A stretch of DNA of 64,000 bases from Portunus trituberculatus (taxonomy: Eukaryota > Arthropoda > Malacostraca > Decapoda > Portunidae): positions 10,212,776-10,276,775 of the forward strand of contig NC_059276.1 of the NCBI RefSeq assembly GCF_017591435.1. Reading direction: 5' to 3'. Positions 1 through 12,879 of this stretch are shown here, one piece after another. Under the pieces are notes generated by a model. The model saw only the letters and a program-made list of their open reading frames with translations, made no database searches and had not been told where the DNA came from. Position numbers and translations under genes: made by a program. Every line of letters begins with the position of its first letter. The stretch's first letter is position 1.

Positions 1-623
1 CTTCCTTTTAGAGTTTGCTAACAAAGACGCAAATGTTTTTCATCTTGGTGCGTGGGAGAGAGTTTGGTGCATAGAAAGAACAAGAACAAGAAGAACAAGA
101 ATAAGAACAAGAACAAGAACAGAAAGAAGAAGAAGAAGAAGAAAACTATAACTCAGCTTCCATAATTTCACTGCTTCCCTGCAATTCCCTCTTGTCATTA
201 GATTTCCAGGAACAAGGGCGTGTACAAGTAATCAATACATACATAACAATACATACATACATACATACATACGTACATACATACACTGGCAGATTGATTG
301 ATAGGGAAATGCATAGAATCATAGGCAGACAGATAAGAGAACTCAAATAACCACGAGATCTAATATTATCAGTTATTTTATTCATTCAAACGGTTTGCTA
401 GACTCCAGACAGTGCACAGATTGGCAAACAGACACAGACCAAGCCAAGGAAGCTTCTGGGTCAGGCTCATCACTAATAAAACCGCCAAGTTGGTGATGTG
501 CTAGTGTTACAGTCACGGGGCACTCGTCTGTTAAAAAGAGTTTACAATTACACCAAGACTATATTGCGGCTTACATTATATGAAATTTTGGTTATCACAC
601 ATGAAATTGAGCTTTTAGTCAGA

Positions 624-661
<38 letters not shown>

Positions 662-694
662 GCACTAAATACTGACGTAAATTATTGTTAAGTA

Positions 695-1042
695 CAGTAA
701 ACCGCCACTATATCGGATCAATTGGGGGAACTCCTGCCGAAATATCCGAAAATCCGAAAAATCCGATGTCCGGATGACCCCCTCATATAGCGGCAAGCGT
801 CCGATGTGTATAAAGAAACTGGTTGCTATATGGAGCCTATTACATCAATAAGGATGTACTATGCATCACAAGACACGAATCACAAATAAAGCAAGTGAGG
901 ATCGAGCGAATGATTATAATTGTGATCGGTAATGCGGCACAATGCTGAATGAGTGGTGCGAGGGGAGCGTGGTGCTCGATTGACAGTATCCGAAATAACC
1001 GATATCCGACTTGTAAGTGTCCGACATGGTGAGGGTTTGCTG
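695..1042. mobile_element. pogo/Tigger-like MITE
   Basis: The ends CAGTAAACCGCCAC... and ...GAGGGTTTGCTG are imperfect inverted repeats, both containing TCGGA-type subterminal motifs, and TA lies on each side. Length is 348 bp with no transposase. Confidence 0.6.
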
Positions 1043-1410
1043 TAGATATATAAAAAGGGGCCACAACTATAAAACGTTTTCAATAAAAACACAAAGAAAT
1101 ACAAACTACATATAAAACTACCCAAAAATTAAATAAAAGCAGATGTAATACTGAAAATACCCAGAAATATACAAAAGAAGGACCACAAGTATAAAACATT
1201 TTAAATAGACACACAAAGAAATACAAACTACATACAAAAAACACCCAAAAATTAAACAAAAACAAAAAAGATACTAAAAATACCAAGTAATAGAGAAATG
1301 GAGAAATATAAACATCAGCTGATTGTAAACCCTGCTGGCCGGCCTGTGAGGTGTTGACACGGCGAGGCAGCGAAGCGGAGGCAGGGACACCAACACATAC
1401 CGCGTTATTT

Positions 1411-2186
1411 ATGTCAAAAAGGCTAATTTCACTCGCAGGTCGCCAGTTTAACAAGAAAATAAGGGTTGAGCGTCAGGCAGGAAGGATGAGGAACCTAGTT
1501 AAAGCCGCAGATGGCACAGTGGGAGACGAGACACCACCTAGTCCTCATCTCCCCGCCACCTGTCAAATGCTAGACACGCCAATCAAGTCCAGGTGTGACA
1601 AGAAGGAGTACAGGTGAGTCAACGTGGTATTTTTATGATTTTATGGGGTATTTTTTAAGTTAGAGAGTTATTGATCAAAGGTAAATCAATAGTTATACTG
1701 AAATGAGGTTTTTGCTTATTTTGAAGTTCTTGGTTGGTTTGTGTGTGTTTTGTTTAAATATTCGTTTTTTTTTTTTGTGTTTTGTTGGATGAATTAGTTT
1801 GTTGTCATGTTATTGTGTATTTGTTAATCCCTTCAGTACCATGATGCATTTTATTCATTCTGCTTACTATTGGGTGATTTTATACAGCTTCAGGAACTTA
1901 AGTGGGGGATTAAAATAGTGAAGACTCTGGCCGTCAATCTTCTGACCTCCATAGACCGTTCCTAATGTCAATAAAATGGTTTAATTGTACACAAATCTCA
2001 AGGTAAAATTATGTTGCATTATTGAAGGGGTTAAAAGTTTCCATTCTGTTATAAGCTTATGTTGATTGTTTCTGTGATTGCAGGGTTATCAAGCTTGAGA
2101 ACGGCCTCACAGCGCTTCTTGTGTCCGACATCAACAGGATACAACATTCTGAGGAGGAGGAAGAAGATGAAGGTGGGTAATTTTGT

Positions 2187-2254
<68 letters not shown>

Positions 2255-4162
2255 GTAATCCTTTGTTCTCTCACCACAACTATTTTCTAAAGTCACACAG
2301 ACGACTAGTCAAGTTCTTAACAGTGCTTTTTTATTTATAATGTAGAAATCTTAGCAATATGTCACAAGAACTATAGAAGCACCCTTAAAATCTGCGCCAC
2401 TACTTGATTATTTATTTATCTTCTTTTTTAAGATTCTGACGAATCGGAAGATGACGACGACTTGGAGGATGAAGAGTCAGATATGGAGACTGAAGATGAG
2501 GAGGAGGAGGAGGAGGAGGAAGGAGGGAAGGATTGCAAACAGAAACTGTTAGACACCACAAAGTATCTGGTAATAATTCCTTCACAGCATCAACAGAGCA
2601 CAATATTATCTTTACACAGCATTTACCTTTACATATTACCTTAGACACAGCTAGTTACTATCACAACACAGTATTATATTCTCTATTTAGCACATCATAC
2701 CATCTCCATTCCCTCTTAACACTAATTTCAACACATATCAAAACTTTTTGCATTATCTTATCACTCTTAACACTATAACTTTTCATCTTCCCACAGTCTG
2801 CAGCCTCACACTTCCTCTCCATTCAGCATCTTACTAAATAAAGTGTATGTTCCTGCAGACTGCAGTGCTTCATACATCCTCACACCATCACCATCTGTTT
2901 TCAACACCTTATCAACTTCATACTTCTCACAGTCTGGACCTTCACAGTTTCTCTCCTTTCAACACCTTATCATTGAAGAGTGTATGTTCCCAAATACTGC
3001 AGTGCTTCATACATCCTCACACCATTACTATCAATCTTTTCAATACCTTATCAATTTCATACTTCTCACAGGCTGCAGCTTCACACTTTCTCTCCTTTCA
3101 ACATGTTATCAATGAAATGTGTACATTCCCACAGGCTGCAGCTTCCTGACAGTTGGTGTGGGCAGCTTTGAGGATCCTGAGCACATCCCTGGCCTCATGC
3201 ATTTCCTGGAGCATATGGTTTTCATGGGCTCAGAAAAATTCCCTAAGGAGAACGACTTTGATTTCTTCATCACGGTACAGTATTGGTCGTGTTATAATGG
3301 ATTGTAGTGGTTAGGGAGGAAATTTGCCTTTGAAAACTTGGCTTATCATAGTTATTGCTTTTGAAAATAGTCCATGTAAGATAAGTAGTTTTGTTAAGAG
3401 TATTACTGTTATTGCGAGTGGTTTGTCTGTAATAGTTAATGACAAAATCACCCATGAAAGCCTGACTGATTATCTCTGTGGCCTTTGAAATTCACTCTTA
3501 TCTGAGTATGTGGTGTTTCAGAATACGGACTTTTCATGAGGTCTTTGTTTAATGTTATAAAGCTTTTGCTACTAGTATTGCATCAAAATATCACCAGATC
3601 AGCCAGCAACACTCAATAAATCACAGTTCTCTCTCCTCATAAGACTCAGAGCATTTCCAAACATAGACCCTTAATAATCTTGCATTTATGAAGACACTTT
3701 ATATTATTACCATCAAAATAACCCCATATTAGCCAGACACTCAATTGACCCCTGCTCTTCCTCCCTGACACCCACAGAAGCACGGAGGCCACGACAATGC
3801 CCACACAGACATGGAACATACCACCTTCTACTTTGAGGTGCAGGAACGTCACTTGGCAGGCGGTCTGGATAGATTTGCCCAGTTTTTCATCAGCCCTCTC
3901 ATGAAGCAGGAAGCCATGGAGAGGGAGAGGGAGGCTGTGCATAGTGGTGAGCTGTCAGGAATTGTCTGTGTGTGTATTTACCTAATTGTATATACCTGGT
4001 TATATATTACAGAGTTTGAGTGGGGCTCAGTATCTCTATATCTACATTTATCCAACTGTTCCTTAAATTTGGGCATGCTTTTAGTTGCTACAATCTCTTC
4101 ACTTAAGCCATTCCAGGTGCCCACTGTCTTATGTGGAAAACTAAACTTCTTAATGTTCCTCA

Positions 4163-4219
<57 letters not shown>

Positions 4220-7200
4220 GGGTCAGGGGATATTTAACTTTGTTTTGTCATGTTTATTGGTTCTTCTGCTTTTTCTGTTCATGTTTTTTTGCTAAGGGAA
4301 GTGTTTAGGTTGTTTGGAAAGGTTTGAGGTTTTTGTTGTGTTATTTAGTGGTGATGAAGCCTGTTCTTCCAGCTGTGTCTGAATTAAGTTGTGGAGAGAA
4401 GGTTTAGGTGTGTTTAAGGAGGATTTGAGCCCTTTCTTAACATATCTTGTGGTGAGAAAACCTCTTGTGATGTTGCTCTAAAATGTTTGGGATTAGAAAA
4501 TAGTTAGGCAAAATCTTTGGATGATTTTAACTTTTCTTTGCTATATTGAATGTTAAGGAACTCTTTTGATACCACCTTCACCAAGACAAGACAAGAAACA
4601 CATAGCCCTTACTTCTTCACCCACAGAATTCCAAATGGCCCTGCCTGAGGATGCTTACAGAGTGCAGCAAATCTTTGGGAACCTTTGCCACGGAGGGACA
4701 CCCAATGGGGAAGTTCACTTGGGGCAACGAGACAACGCTGAACACTGGCATCCCTGACGAGGCTTGCACACTAAGCTACATGAACTGCGCCTCAAGTATT
4801 ACTCTGGCCACTACATGACATTAGCAGTGCAGGCCAGGCTGTCCCTCGATGCCCTGCAGGAACTAGTCTGCAATATATTCTCCCAGGTATGCAGGTTAGG
4901 AATTCTAATAGAGGTGTGTAAATGGTTATGATAAGGTTGACAGAACTACATGACGTTAGCAGTGCAGGCCAGGCTGTCGCTCAATGCCCTGCAGGAACTA
5001 GTCTGCAATATATTCTCCCAGGTATGCAGGTTAGGAGGTTATTTGAGGTGTTTAAGGGGTTATTATAAGGGTGACAGACAGAACTACTTGATGTTAGCAG
5101 TGTAGCCCAGGCTGTTCCTTGATACCCTGAGGAACTAGTTTGTAGTATGTTCTCCCAGGTATGCAGGTTAGGAGATCCAGTGGAGGTGTTGAGGTGATGG
5201 TGTGTTGGTTTTGACAAGGGTGGCATAGACAGAATTATGTGATGTTAGCAGTGTAGGCATTTCAAGACATTTGTCCCAGACTGTTGACTAACTTTATTAA
5301 TCTTTTAGGGCAATCAAGCTAAGATCCCCTTCTATTAACTCCCTTCTCAGGTCCTGAATAACAAGCTAGCCAGACCGTCCCACACACACCTTGACTTACC
5401 CTTCCCTGTCAAACATAAGCTAAGATTCCCTTATATTAACTCTCTTCTCAGGTCCCAAACAACAAGCTGGCCAGACCGTCCTACACACACCTTGAGTTCC
5501 CCTTCCCTGTGGACAAGTTTCACTGCCTGTGTCGTGTTGTGCCCACCAAAGAGGAACACAACGTGGAGGTGAAATGGGCCTTACCTTCCCTCCTTTCCCA
5601 CTACCAGACCAAGCCCCTGCACTACATATCTCACCTCCTGGGACATGAAGGCCAGGGCTCCATTCTTTCATTCCTCAAAAAGAAGTGAGTTGTATTTACA
5701 TGTTTATATGTGTGTGCTTGTATTTCAGTGGCTAATAGCAACACAAATAACAAGAAAAAAATGCTTACTAAGGTGCCAGTCCAAAAGAAAGAAAATGTCA
5801 TGAAATTGGAGGATTCAAGTCATTGGAAGGAAGAATTGCAGACACAACTGTGGAATTCAATACTAGGACATGTTTTTATTTTGAGATTTGTGTACAATTA
5901 GACCATTTTATTGACATTACAAAGGGTCTATGGAGGTCAGAAGATTAATGGCCACAGTCTTCACTATTTTAATCCCCCATATGGGTTTCTGAAGCTGTAT
6001 AAAACCACCAAATAGTAAGCAGAATGAATATGGAAACGTGGCATGATACTGAAGGCGTTAGTAGATCATTTGAATATTTATGTCATGTGTTTATTTGTCA
6101 GAGTGTGGGCGTCAGAGCTGTACTCGGGCAATGATGAGTCTGGCTTTGAGCACAACAGTACCTATGCCATCATGAGTATAAGTGTTGACCTCACTGATGA
6201 AGGATTCGCTAACTTGAAGAGGTGAGTCACACAATTAAGTTTTTCCTTCATTTTTTACTTGATTGTGTGTGATATGAGACTTTTCTTTGGATATACATGC
6301 TACTTTGTCCCTTTCCCAGCCTATCACTTTCCTCCTTGGGCTGACAGGGCTGTGTGTGACTGGCATGTGTGTGAGTGTGGTACTTTGTCTGGGCTGCTGT
6401 GTGTGGGACTGCCAGCCTCTTACTATCCCTTCTTGCAGGTTCTGTGTGTCATCTTCCAATACTTGGCCATGTTACGAGAGGCTGGCCCCATTGAGAGAGT
6501 CTTCAGGGAGATACAGCAGATAGAGAAGCTCAAGTTTGAATATGCCGAGGAAATGTCAACGGTGGAGAATGTGGAGAACTTATCAGAGGCAATGCAGCTT
6601 TATCCACCTGCCCACTATCTCACTGGAGAGGCTCTACAGGACCACTATGACCCCAAGGTGAGGTGGTGAAGTGTAGCTACTGATGATGTGGGAGAAATGG
6701 TCACCTTAACTCTTTCAGTACTGGGACATATTTTTGCCATGAGATTTGTGTATGATTAGACAATTTTATTCACACTAGGAAGGTTCTACAGAGGTCAGAA
6801 GATTGATGGCCATAGTCTTCACTATTATAACCCCCACATAAGGTTCTAAAGCTATATAAAATCACTAAATAGTAAACAGAATGAATATGAAAATGTGTCA
6901 TGGTACTGAAGAAGTTAAAAAAGAAAGGCCAACAGCTGCTATTGTTTGTGAAGGTAACATAATGGCTTAAAGGTTTAACTTCCTCCCACAGATCATAAAG
7001 GAATGTCTCGATGTGTTGCTTCCCGAGACTTGTAACATTATCATCAGCTCCAAGACACAGGAGGACCTTTGCCACCAGACTGAGAAGTGGTTTGGCACCA
7101 AGTATTGCACTGGAGGTAAGCCAAAGATGGAGAAACAGAGAGGGGAACTTTATTTTATGTTCACTCTTTCTAGTTGACAAATATAGTACTAGTTTGGTTA

Positions 7201-10200
7201 TATTAGTCTCATTATTACTCCTTATTTCTCACCCCCAGAAATCCCCAAGGCGTGGGAGGAGCGATGGGCCACCCTCCCCTCTAATCCAGACCTGTTCATC
7301 CCCACCCCAAACGTCTTCATTCCCGACAACTTTGACCTTCAGGAAGCAGAGAAGGATGTCCCAGAATACCCTGAGTGTCTGCTGGAGGATGAGAGAGGAA
7401 GGCTTTGGTTCAGGCAGGATGTCAAGTTTCAGCTGCCAAGAACTTACTGTTACATTTATTTCCTCAGCGACGTCACTGTCAAGTCTCCGAGAATGTGAGG
7501 AATTAGTGATCATTTTGCAGTTTTGCTTGGTGCTATCTGGATATCTGCTATATATCAATTCTCAATATTTATTTTTTCTGTTCATTCTTTTTTTTAAGGG
7601 AAATATTTTTTCTTTGCATTTGGTTTTCTTTTTATTAATATTTTTTATGTAGTTTTGGGAATGCTGGCCTGGTATATAGGGAGAGAGAGAGACAGTGTAA
7701 ATATGTATGCTGGCTGTCGCATGTATTTCATTCTTACATTGCTCACAAAATGGTTTGCAATTGGTATATTTCTGTGGTGTTCCCCAGGGCGGCACTGCAG
7801 GACCTGTTTCTGAGTCTGTTTGAGCAGCAGGTGATGGAGGACGTGTACCCGGCTAACATGGCCCAGTACGTCTACTCCTTCCTCAGTGGCAACCAAGGCC
7901 TTCTCCTCAAAGTCCATGGATTCAACCAGAAGCTGCCGGTCAGTTTAGTTCCAAGGAGTTTTAACTTTGCTTTAGAAAAAATGTGTCTTCAGAAAACATT
8001 ATGCTATTCCTTGCTTTCTGAGGATAGTTTCCAAAGTCTTGCACAAAGTAATGTAATACCATGTCGTATTTACAAAGTCTTGGCTGTATCTCTGACAGAG
8101 TAATGTAAGATCATGTCTTATTTACAAAGTCTTGGCTGTATCTCTCACAAAGTAATTTAATATCATGCGTTATTCACAAAGTCTTGGCCTATCTCACACA
8201 ACGTAATGTAATATTATGCCTTATTCACAAAGTCTTGGCTGTATCTCACACAAAGTAACTATCATGCTTCATTTCCAAGGTCTTCACTCTGTCTCACTCT
8301 TATTATGCCTCACTCCCAATGTCTGAACTATTTCTTCTCCTTGCCCCTGACAGGAAATTCTTGACCTGCTGCTGGACAACATTGAGAACTTTGGCAAGAC
8401 CCTTGATGAGAAGACTTTCCTGGAGATGCGACAGCAGCACATCAAAGGTTACTACAGCAGTGTCCTCAAGCCAGACAAATTGCGCAAGTGAGTCGCCTCC
8501 CACTCCATTCACATGTTTGTTTATGTGTTGGATCATTCACATTGTCTGTATTTTAATCTTTTGATTTATTTTGTCTTAAACCCATGATGCATTTCCATAT
8601 TCATTCTGTTTACTATTTGGTGATTTTATACAGCTTCAGAAACTTATGTTGGGATTAAAATTGTGAAGACTGTGGCCATTAATCTTGTGACCTCCATAGA
8701 CCCTTCCTAATGTAAATAAAATGGTATAATTACACCCATAAATTAAGGTAGGAGTGCATCTCAGTACTGAAGGGGTTAATTGTGAATCTCTTAAAGCCTT
8801 AATGCAAAGTATTGTAGTCTGGAACACATGAATTTTGAACTTCTAAAAAGAGGAGAGAAAAAAAGTACCACTTGCCGTAACCCAATCTATCTCCCTCAGT
8901 GACCTGCGACTAGGTGTTCTGCAGGATGTTCACTGGACACGCCTGCAGAAACTTAAAGAGACCAAGACAGCTACTATCAAAGACATTCTGGAGGAGTTTG
9001 TCCCTCACGTGTTGTCCCCAAGTAGTGTTCGGGTTCTGGTCCAGGTGAGTCTTGGTCTGCTGGGACTTGTCTGGGAACTTATTGTGAAGGATTGTCTAGT
9101 CTAGTGTGTGTGTGTGTGTGTGTTTGTGTTTGAGTTTGTGTTTGTGTTTGTGTTTGACCTTCTTTCCAGCACTGTGAGCCGTCATTCAGAGCGTGTCAAT
9201 TAAGTGATTTTTTGCTATAGGTTAGATAAATAGGTAGATATGTTTACCAGGTTGACATACATAAAAGAAGTCAAGATGAAGGTGGAAATACAGAAGCTGA
9301 TGATGATAGTGTAAAGATGATGTTTCCTGTACGAGAAGCAGTGAGAATTAGCTATTTACTTTTGAATTAGACTCCTATCTGTGCTACATGACTAGTGGTA
9401 TTGTGGTGTATCTAGTCAGTATCTTGACATGTTTCCATATTCATTCTGCTTACTATTTGGTGATTTTGTACAGCTTCAGATACTTAAGTGGGGGATTGAA
9501 ATTGTGAAGTCTCTGGCCATTAATCTTTGGAACTCCATGGACTCTTCAAATGTCAATAAAATGGTATAATCGTACACAGTCTCAAGGTAAAAATGTGCCC
9601 CAGTATTGAAGGAGTTAATGAGTCAATCGGTCACTCTCTACTTTGATTTACAGGGGAACAACACAAGGGAGGACGCCAAGGAACTGTATGGGCTGGTGAA
9701 GAAAAGGTTACGTCCACCACCTGAAGAGCCACTCATGGAGGTATGCTATTCTATGCTATGCTGGGTCACATTGATTTTGCTCATGTGTGTGTTTGAATAC
9801 AGACTCACTCCCAATGCTGAGAATTTTACTTACGTCATCTTTGTTATATCCACTTGCACCCCTTAACCCCTTCAGTACCATGACTTGTTTCCATATTCAT
9901 TCTGCTTACTATTTGATTTTATAAAGCTTCAAAAACTCATATTGGGGTTAAAATAGTGAAGACTGTGGCCATTAATCTTCTGACCTCCATAGACCTTTTC
10001 TAATGTTAACAAAATGCTCTAATCATATATAAATCTCAAGGTTGAATTGTGTCCTAGTATTGAAGGGTTTAAGGACCTCCATCCATGAGACGTCTGACTG
10101 ATTTTTCTTTTCTCCCACAGCTGTGCACCAATGAGCTGGCCAAGGGTGCCTGGGCAATGAGGGCCAAGGCTGTCAATCCTGCCAACACCAACTCTTCCAT

Positions 10201-12837
10201 AATCAGCTACTACCAGCACAAACAGGGCTCACTCAAACTGGAGGTGATGCACGAGTTTATTGATGTGAGTTCTGGTTTGTCACTGTGTATTTGTGGTGTT
10301 TCATAGTGTTTTATTGTGTATGTTACTGTTACTCTTGTTTTACTGGTTGTCTTTGTGGTTATCCCTTGTTTTTTTTTATGTTTTCTTGTGTTTTGAGTTT
10401 GTTCTGTCATTTGTTTTCTCACTGTGTATTTGTATTGTGTTTCCTAGTGTTTTATTGGCTATGTTACTGTTACTCTTGTTTTATTGGTTGTCGTTGTGGT
10501 TATCCCTTAATTTTGTGCCGTTTTCTTGTGTCCGAGTTTATTCTGTCATTTGTTCGTCTTTCTCCGACACAGATGGTGATGGAGGGACCAGTGTTTGACC
10601 AGCTGCGGACCAAGGAACAGCTGGGTTACCACGTTCACTGCACCAACCACAACACTTATGGCATCCTGGGACTCTCCATCACTGTCAACACTCAGGCTAA
10701 CAAGTTCAGGTGTGTCTAGGTGGCTTGTGTGTTGAATGACGTGTGTTGTTTGGAAAGCTTGTATGTGCAATGGTCTTAAGTGATGTAGCTTAGTTAAAAG
10801 TCTCAGAACCATATTAATACATTTAGATTTCTGTCTATCCTATATTCTTAACCCTTTCAGTACTGGGATGCATTTTTATCTTGAGTTTTAGGTATGATTA
10901 GATGATTTTATTGACATTAGGAAGGGTCTATGGAGGTCAGAAGGTTAATGGCCAGAGTCTTCACTATTTTAATCCCCACCTAAGTTTCTAAAGCTGTATA
11001 AAATCACATATTAACCAGAATGAATAGGGAAATGCATCATAGTACTGAAGGGTTTAATTGTATTCCTTTCTCCTTTACATCTATCACCTCTTATGTGGAC
11101 CAAAAATATAGTGTATCTCCATTTCATTTTAGGCTTTCATGGTATAATTTCTTTGGTATATTGTAATGGTATAGTGATATTACTGCTGTATTTCAATGAT
11201 GGTATGGTGGTATTACTACTGTACTTCAATCCTGTGGTGTGCTATGATGGTATTATTGTTCTACTTCAATCCTGCCTTCTCCCCTTTCATATCCAGCGCC
11301 TCACATGTGGACCAAAGAATTGATGCATTTGTGGCGGAGTTTGTGAAGACAGTGAAGAACATGGGATCAGCAGAGGTGGCTGAGCTGAAGGAGACTCTCA
11401 CCAGTATGAAGCAAACTATTGATCTCACGCTGAAGGAAGAGGTCGACCGTAACTGGAGTGAGATTGTCCATGGGGAGTACCTCTTTGACCGGCTCAAGAA
11501 ACAGGTGGGTTGGTTGACTGGCTTTAAACAGTGGTAGTGAGTGGATGACAGTATATAGTGGGGCTCAAGAAACAGGTGGGGGTGATGTCATGGCTTCAAA
11601 CAGTGGTAGTGAATGGATGACTCTATGGTGGGGTTCAATAAACAGATGGATTGATGTGGTGGGTTCAAACAGTGGTAGTGAATAGGTGACAGTATGTGGT
11701 GGTGAAGAAAGGTTAAAATTTGAAGATTTGCCAGAATTTTATAATACCTGAAGGATAAATTTATGTTAGGGTTGTTTAGTATATTTCAGAATCAAATGTT
11801 AAAAGAAAAAAATTGTTATGAAAATCATGAAAAGGTAGCCCTAGTTTTTCTTATCTTATAATTATCAACATATTGAAATTGCATCTCCTCCCACAGTTAT
11901 TAACCAGGTATGATTCTGCTTGTTGTCTTGGAAAGAGAAACTTGTATAACAAAAAACTGATATCACAAATTTCCAATATGTGGGATACAGAAAGTGTGAT
12001 GATAGGATAAAAGAAATAGATGATTAGAATTATTTTGTCATGTTGATATGAGGTGCATGTGTTATTCCTCTAGGTTGGTTTGATTGAGGAGTTCACACAC
12101 AAGGAGGTGGTGGAGTGCCTGCAGGAGTTAATGAGTGCCAAGTCACCACACTACAAGAAGCTGAGTGTGCAGGTTGTGGGTGCCAGTGAGCCGGAGTCTG
12201 GTGCACCTCCATCACTAGATGCCCTGCTGGGTGAGTGTCTGAGTGCCTTTTGGTGTCAGGAATTAAAGAGTCATTTGTAAACACTACTATAGGATATTTG
12301 CTTTTGCTTATCTTTATACTCTTATGGTGTTAATTAGGTGTCACTGTTGCAACTTTCCTTAACCCCTTCAGTACCATGACATGTTTTCATATTCATTTTT
12401 CATACTATTTGGTGATTTTAGATAGCTTCAGAAACTTAAGTGGGGATTGAAATAATGAAGGCTCTGGGTATTAATCTTCTGACCTCCATACATGCTTCCT
12501 AATGTATATAAAATTGTCTTATCACACCCAAAACTCAAGGTAAAAATGCATCCCAGTACTGAAGGGGTTAAGGACTACTTAGCATTACAGTGAGCTTTTT
12601 GTATATATTTTGTTGCTCTTTTTGTCAGTGTCTTGCATAAAGGAAAAAGAGAAGACTAGGAACCTTATGTCATCCTGTAATATGTCTTTCTTCATCCTGT
12701 CAGACAAAGATGGTGTTGTGGACTTCTTGCTGCCTGAGGAGGGAGAAGAGAGCTGTGTCCCCAAGGAGCACTTCATCACAGACATCGCTGCCTTCAAGGA
12801 CAAACTCAAGCTTTACCCGCCCACCAAGTTAATGTAG
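1411..12837 (+). CDS. NRDC: Nardilysin (M16 zinc metallopeptidase)
   Basis: Nardilysin is an inverzincin-type M16 peptidase that cleaves before basic residues. Coding exons: 1411-1613, 2084-2172, 2433-2569, 3135-3274, 3778-3946, 4627-4886, 5452-5684, 6102-6221, 6439-6657, 6992-7115, 7239-7494, 7788-7938, 8354-8487, 8900-9044, 9654-9740, 10121-10264, 10573-10709, 11297-11504, 12074-12230, 12704-12837 (TAG). Total is about 1,080 aa, close to the animal family. Exons 2-3 encode the acidic Glu/Asp stretch that separates nardilysin from insulin-degrading enzyme. The zinc motif HFLEH lies in exon 4. The distal ligand is the Glu of EAVHSE, whose codon is split across exons 5 and 6. Family blocks NSTY, LTDEGF, TKEQLGYHV and EVDRNW are visible. 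The first ATG (1411) gives a basic N-terminus; ATG 1486 is an alternative. Exon 6 carries two compensating indels, and exons 3/4 and 8/9 do not join in phase. All later junctions are in phase, so I read a real gene with sequence errors. Confidence 0.94.
1824..2034 (+). mobile_element. TTAA MITE, copy 1
   Basis: About 210 bp, starting TTAATCCCTTCAGTACC and ending ATTGAAGGGGTTAA, in NRDC intron 1. The TTAA ends and CCCTTCAGTAC terminal repeat define the family. Plus orientation is the one with CTGCTTACTATTTGG in its left half. Confidence 0.88.
2190..2252 (+). repeat. (TC)n microsatellite
   Basis: Pure TC run starting about 17 bp after an NRDC donor. Confidence 0.97.
2790..3134 (+). repeat. Tandem repeats carrying copies of the NRDC exon 4 acceptor
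   Basis: Three to four units of about 60-130 bp, each with a pyrimidine tract, CACAG and CTGCAG-like sequence as at the true acceptor (3133-3134). Decoy acceptors are seen near 2796, 2929 and 3071. Confidence 0.7.
3966..4163 (-). mobile_element. LINE 3'-end fragment (RT C-terminus and tail)
   Basis: The minus strand encodes a peptide typical of the end of a non-LTR retrotransposon ORF2, with FPHKTVGTWNGLSEEIV and FKEQLDKC. It is followed by a tail AATTAGGTAAATACACACAC. Only the 3' end is present, as expected of 5' truncation. It lies in an NRDC intron. Confidence 0.7.
4167..4217 (+). repeat. (TG)n microsatellite
   Basis: TG run next to the LINE fragment in an NRDC intron. Confidence 0.97.
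4944..5021 (+). pseudogene. In-frame tandem copy of the 3' end of NRDC exon 6
   Basis: A 78-nt copy of the last part of exon 6 together with its donor (GTATGC). It sits behind an AG at 4942-4943 and is open for 26 codons. The only obvious coding change is Asp to Asn. A third copy (about 5083-5158) has stops, and a fourth fragment starts near 5228. The host exon ends in phase 0 and this copy is a multiple of three, so inclusion would keep the frame. Confidence 0.7.
5338..5413 (+). pseudogene. Decayed copy of the acceptor and start of NRDC exon 7
   Basis: The polypyrimidine tract, CAG and about 60 nt matching the start of exon 7 (5452 on) are repeated about 100 bp upstream. Changes break the homology and the reading. 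Confidence 0.75.
5848..6061 (-). mobile_element. TTAA MITE, copy 2
   Basis: Full-length body in reverse orientation in an NRDC intron. The left terminal repeat has decayed to AATACTAGGACA. Confidence 0.8.
6706..6918 (-). mobile_element. TTAA MITE, copy 3
   Basis: Starts TTAACTCTTTCAGTACTGGG and ends GGTACTGAAGAAGTTAA, in an NRDC intron. Confidence 0.88.
8037..8290 (+). repeat. Minisatellite of about 55 bp
   Basis: About five copies of CACAAAGTAATGTAATATCA followed by TTATTCACAAAGTCTTGGC, in an NRDC intron. Confidence 0.8.
8576..8779 (+). mobile_element. TTAA MITE, copy 4
   Basis: The left terminal repeat is shortened (TTAAACCCATGATGC). The right end AGTACTGAAGGGGTTAA is intact. Confidence 0.85.
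9413..9618 (+). mobile_element. TTAA MITE, copy 5
   Basis: The left end is degraded around CAGTATCTTGACATG. The right end GTATTGAAGGAGTTAA is clear. Confidence 0.82.
9863..10072 (+). mobile_element. TTAA MITE, copy 6
   Basis: Starts TTAACCCCTTCAGTACCATG and ends GTATTGAAGGGTTTAA, in an NRDC intron. Confidence 0.88.
10848..11057 (-). mobile_element. TTAA MITE, copy 7
   Basis: Starts TTAACCCTTTCAGTACTGGG and ends AGTACTGAAGGGTTTAA, in an NRDC intron. Confidence 0.88.
11485..11710 (+). repeat. Tandem copies of NRDC exon 18 end and donor
   Basis: The exon end GGCTCAAGAAACAG with GTGGGT and about 50 bp of intron recurs near 11560 and 11630 with changes (GGTTCAATAAACAGATGG). Confidence 0.75.
12359..12571 (+). 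mobile_element. TTAA MITE, copy 8
   Basis: Both ends are intact (TTAACCCCTTCAGTACC and AGTACTGAAGGGGTTAA). It lies in the last NRDC intron. Confidence 0.9.
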
Positions 12838-12879
12838 TGCTCCAGCCAGTGGTACTGTCATTCTCGTCAAGATGGTTGT

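Noticed and set aside
1351..1410. Upstream extension of NRDC exon 1 (LTRRGSEAEAG...)
   Set aside because: There is no ATG in it; the first ATG is at 1411.
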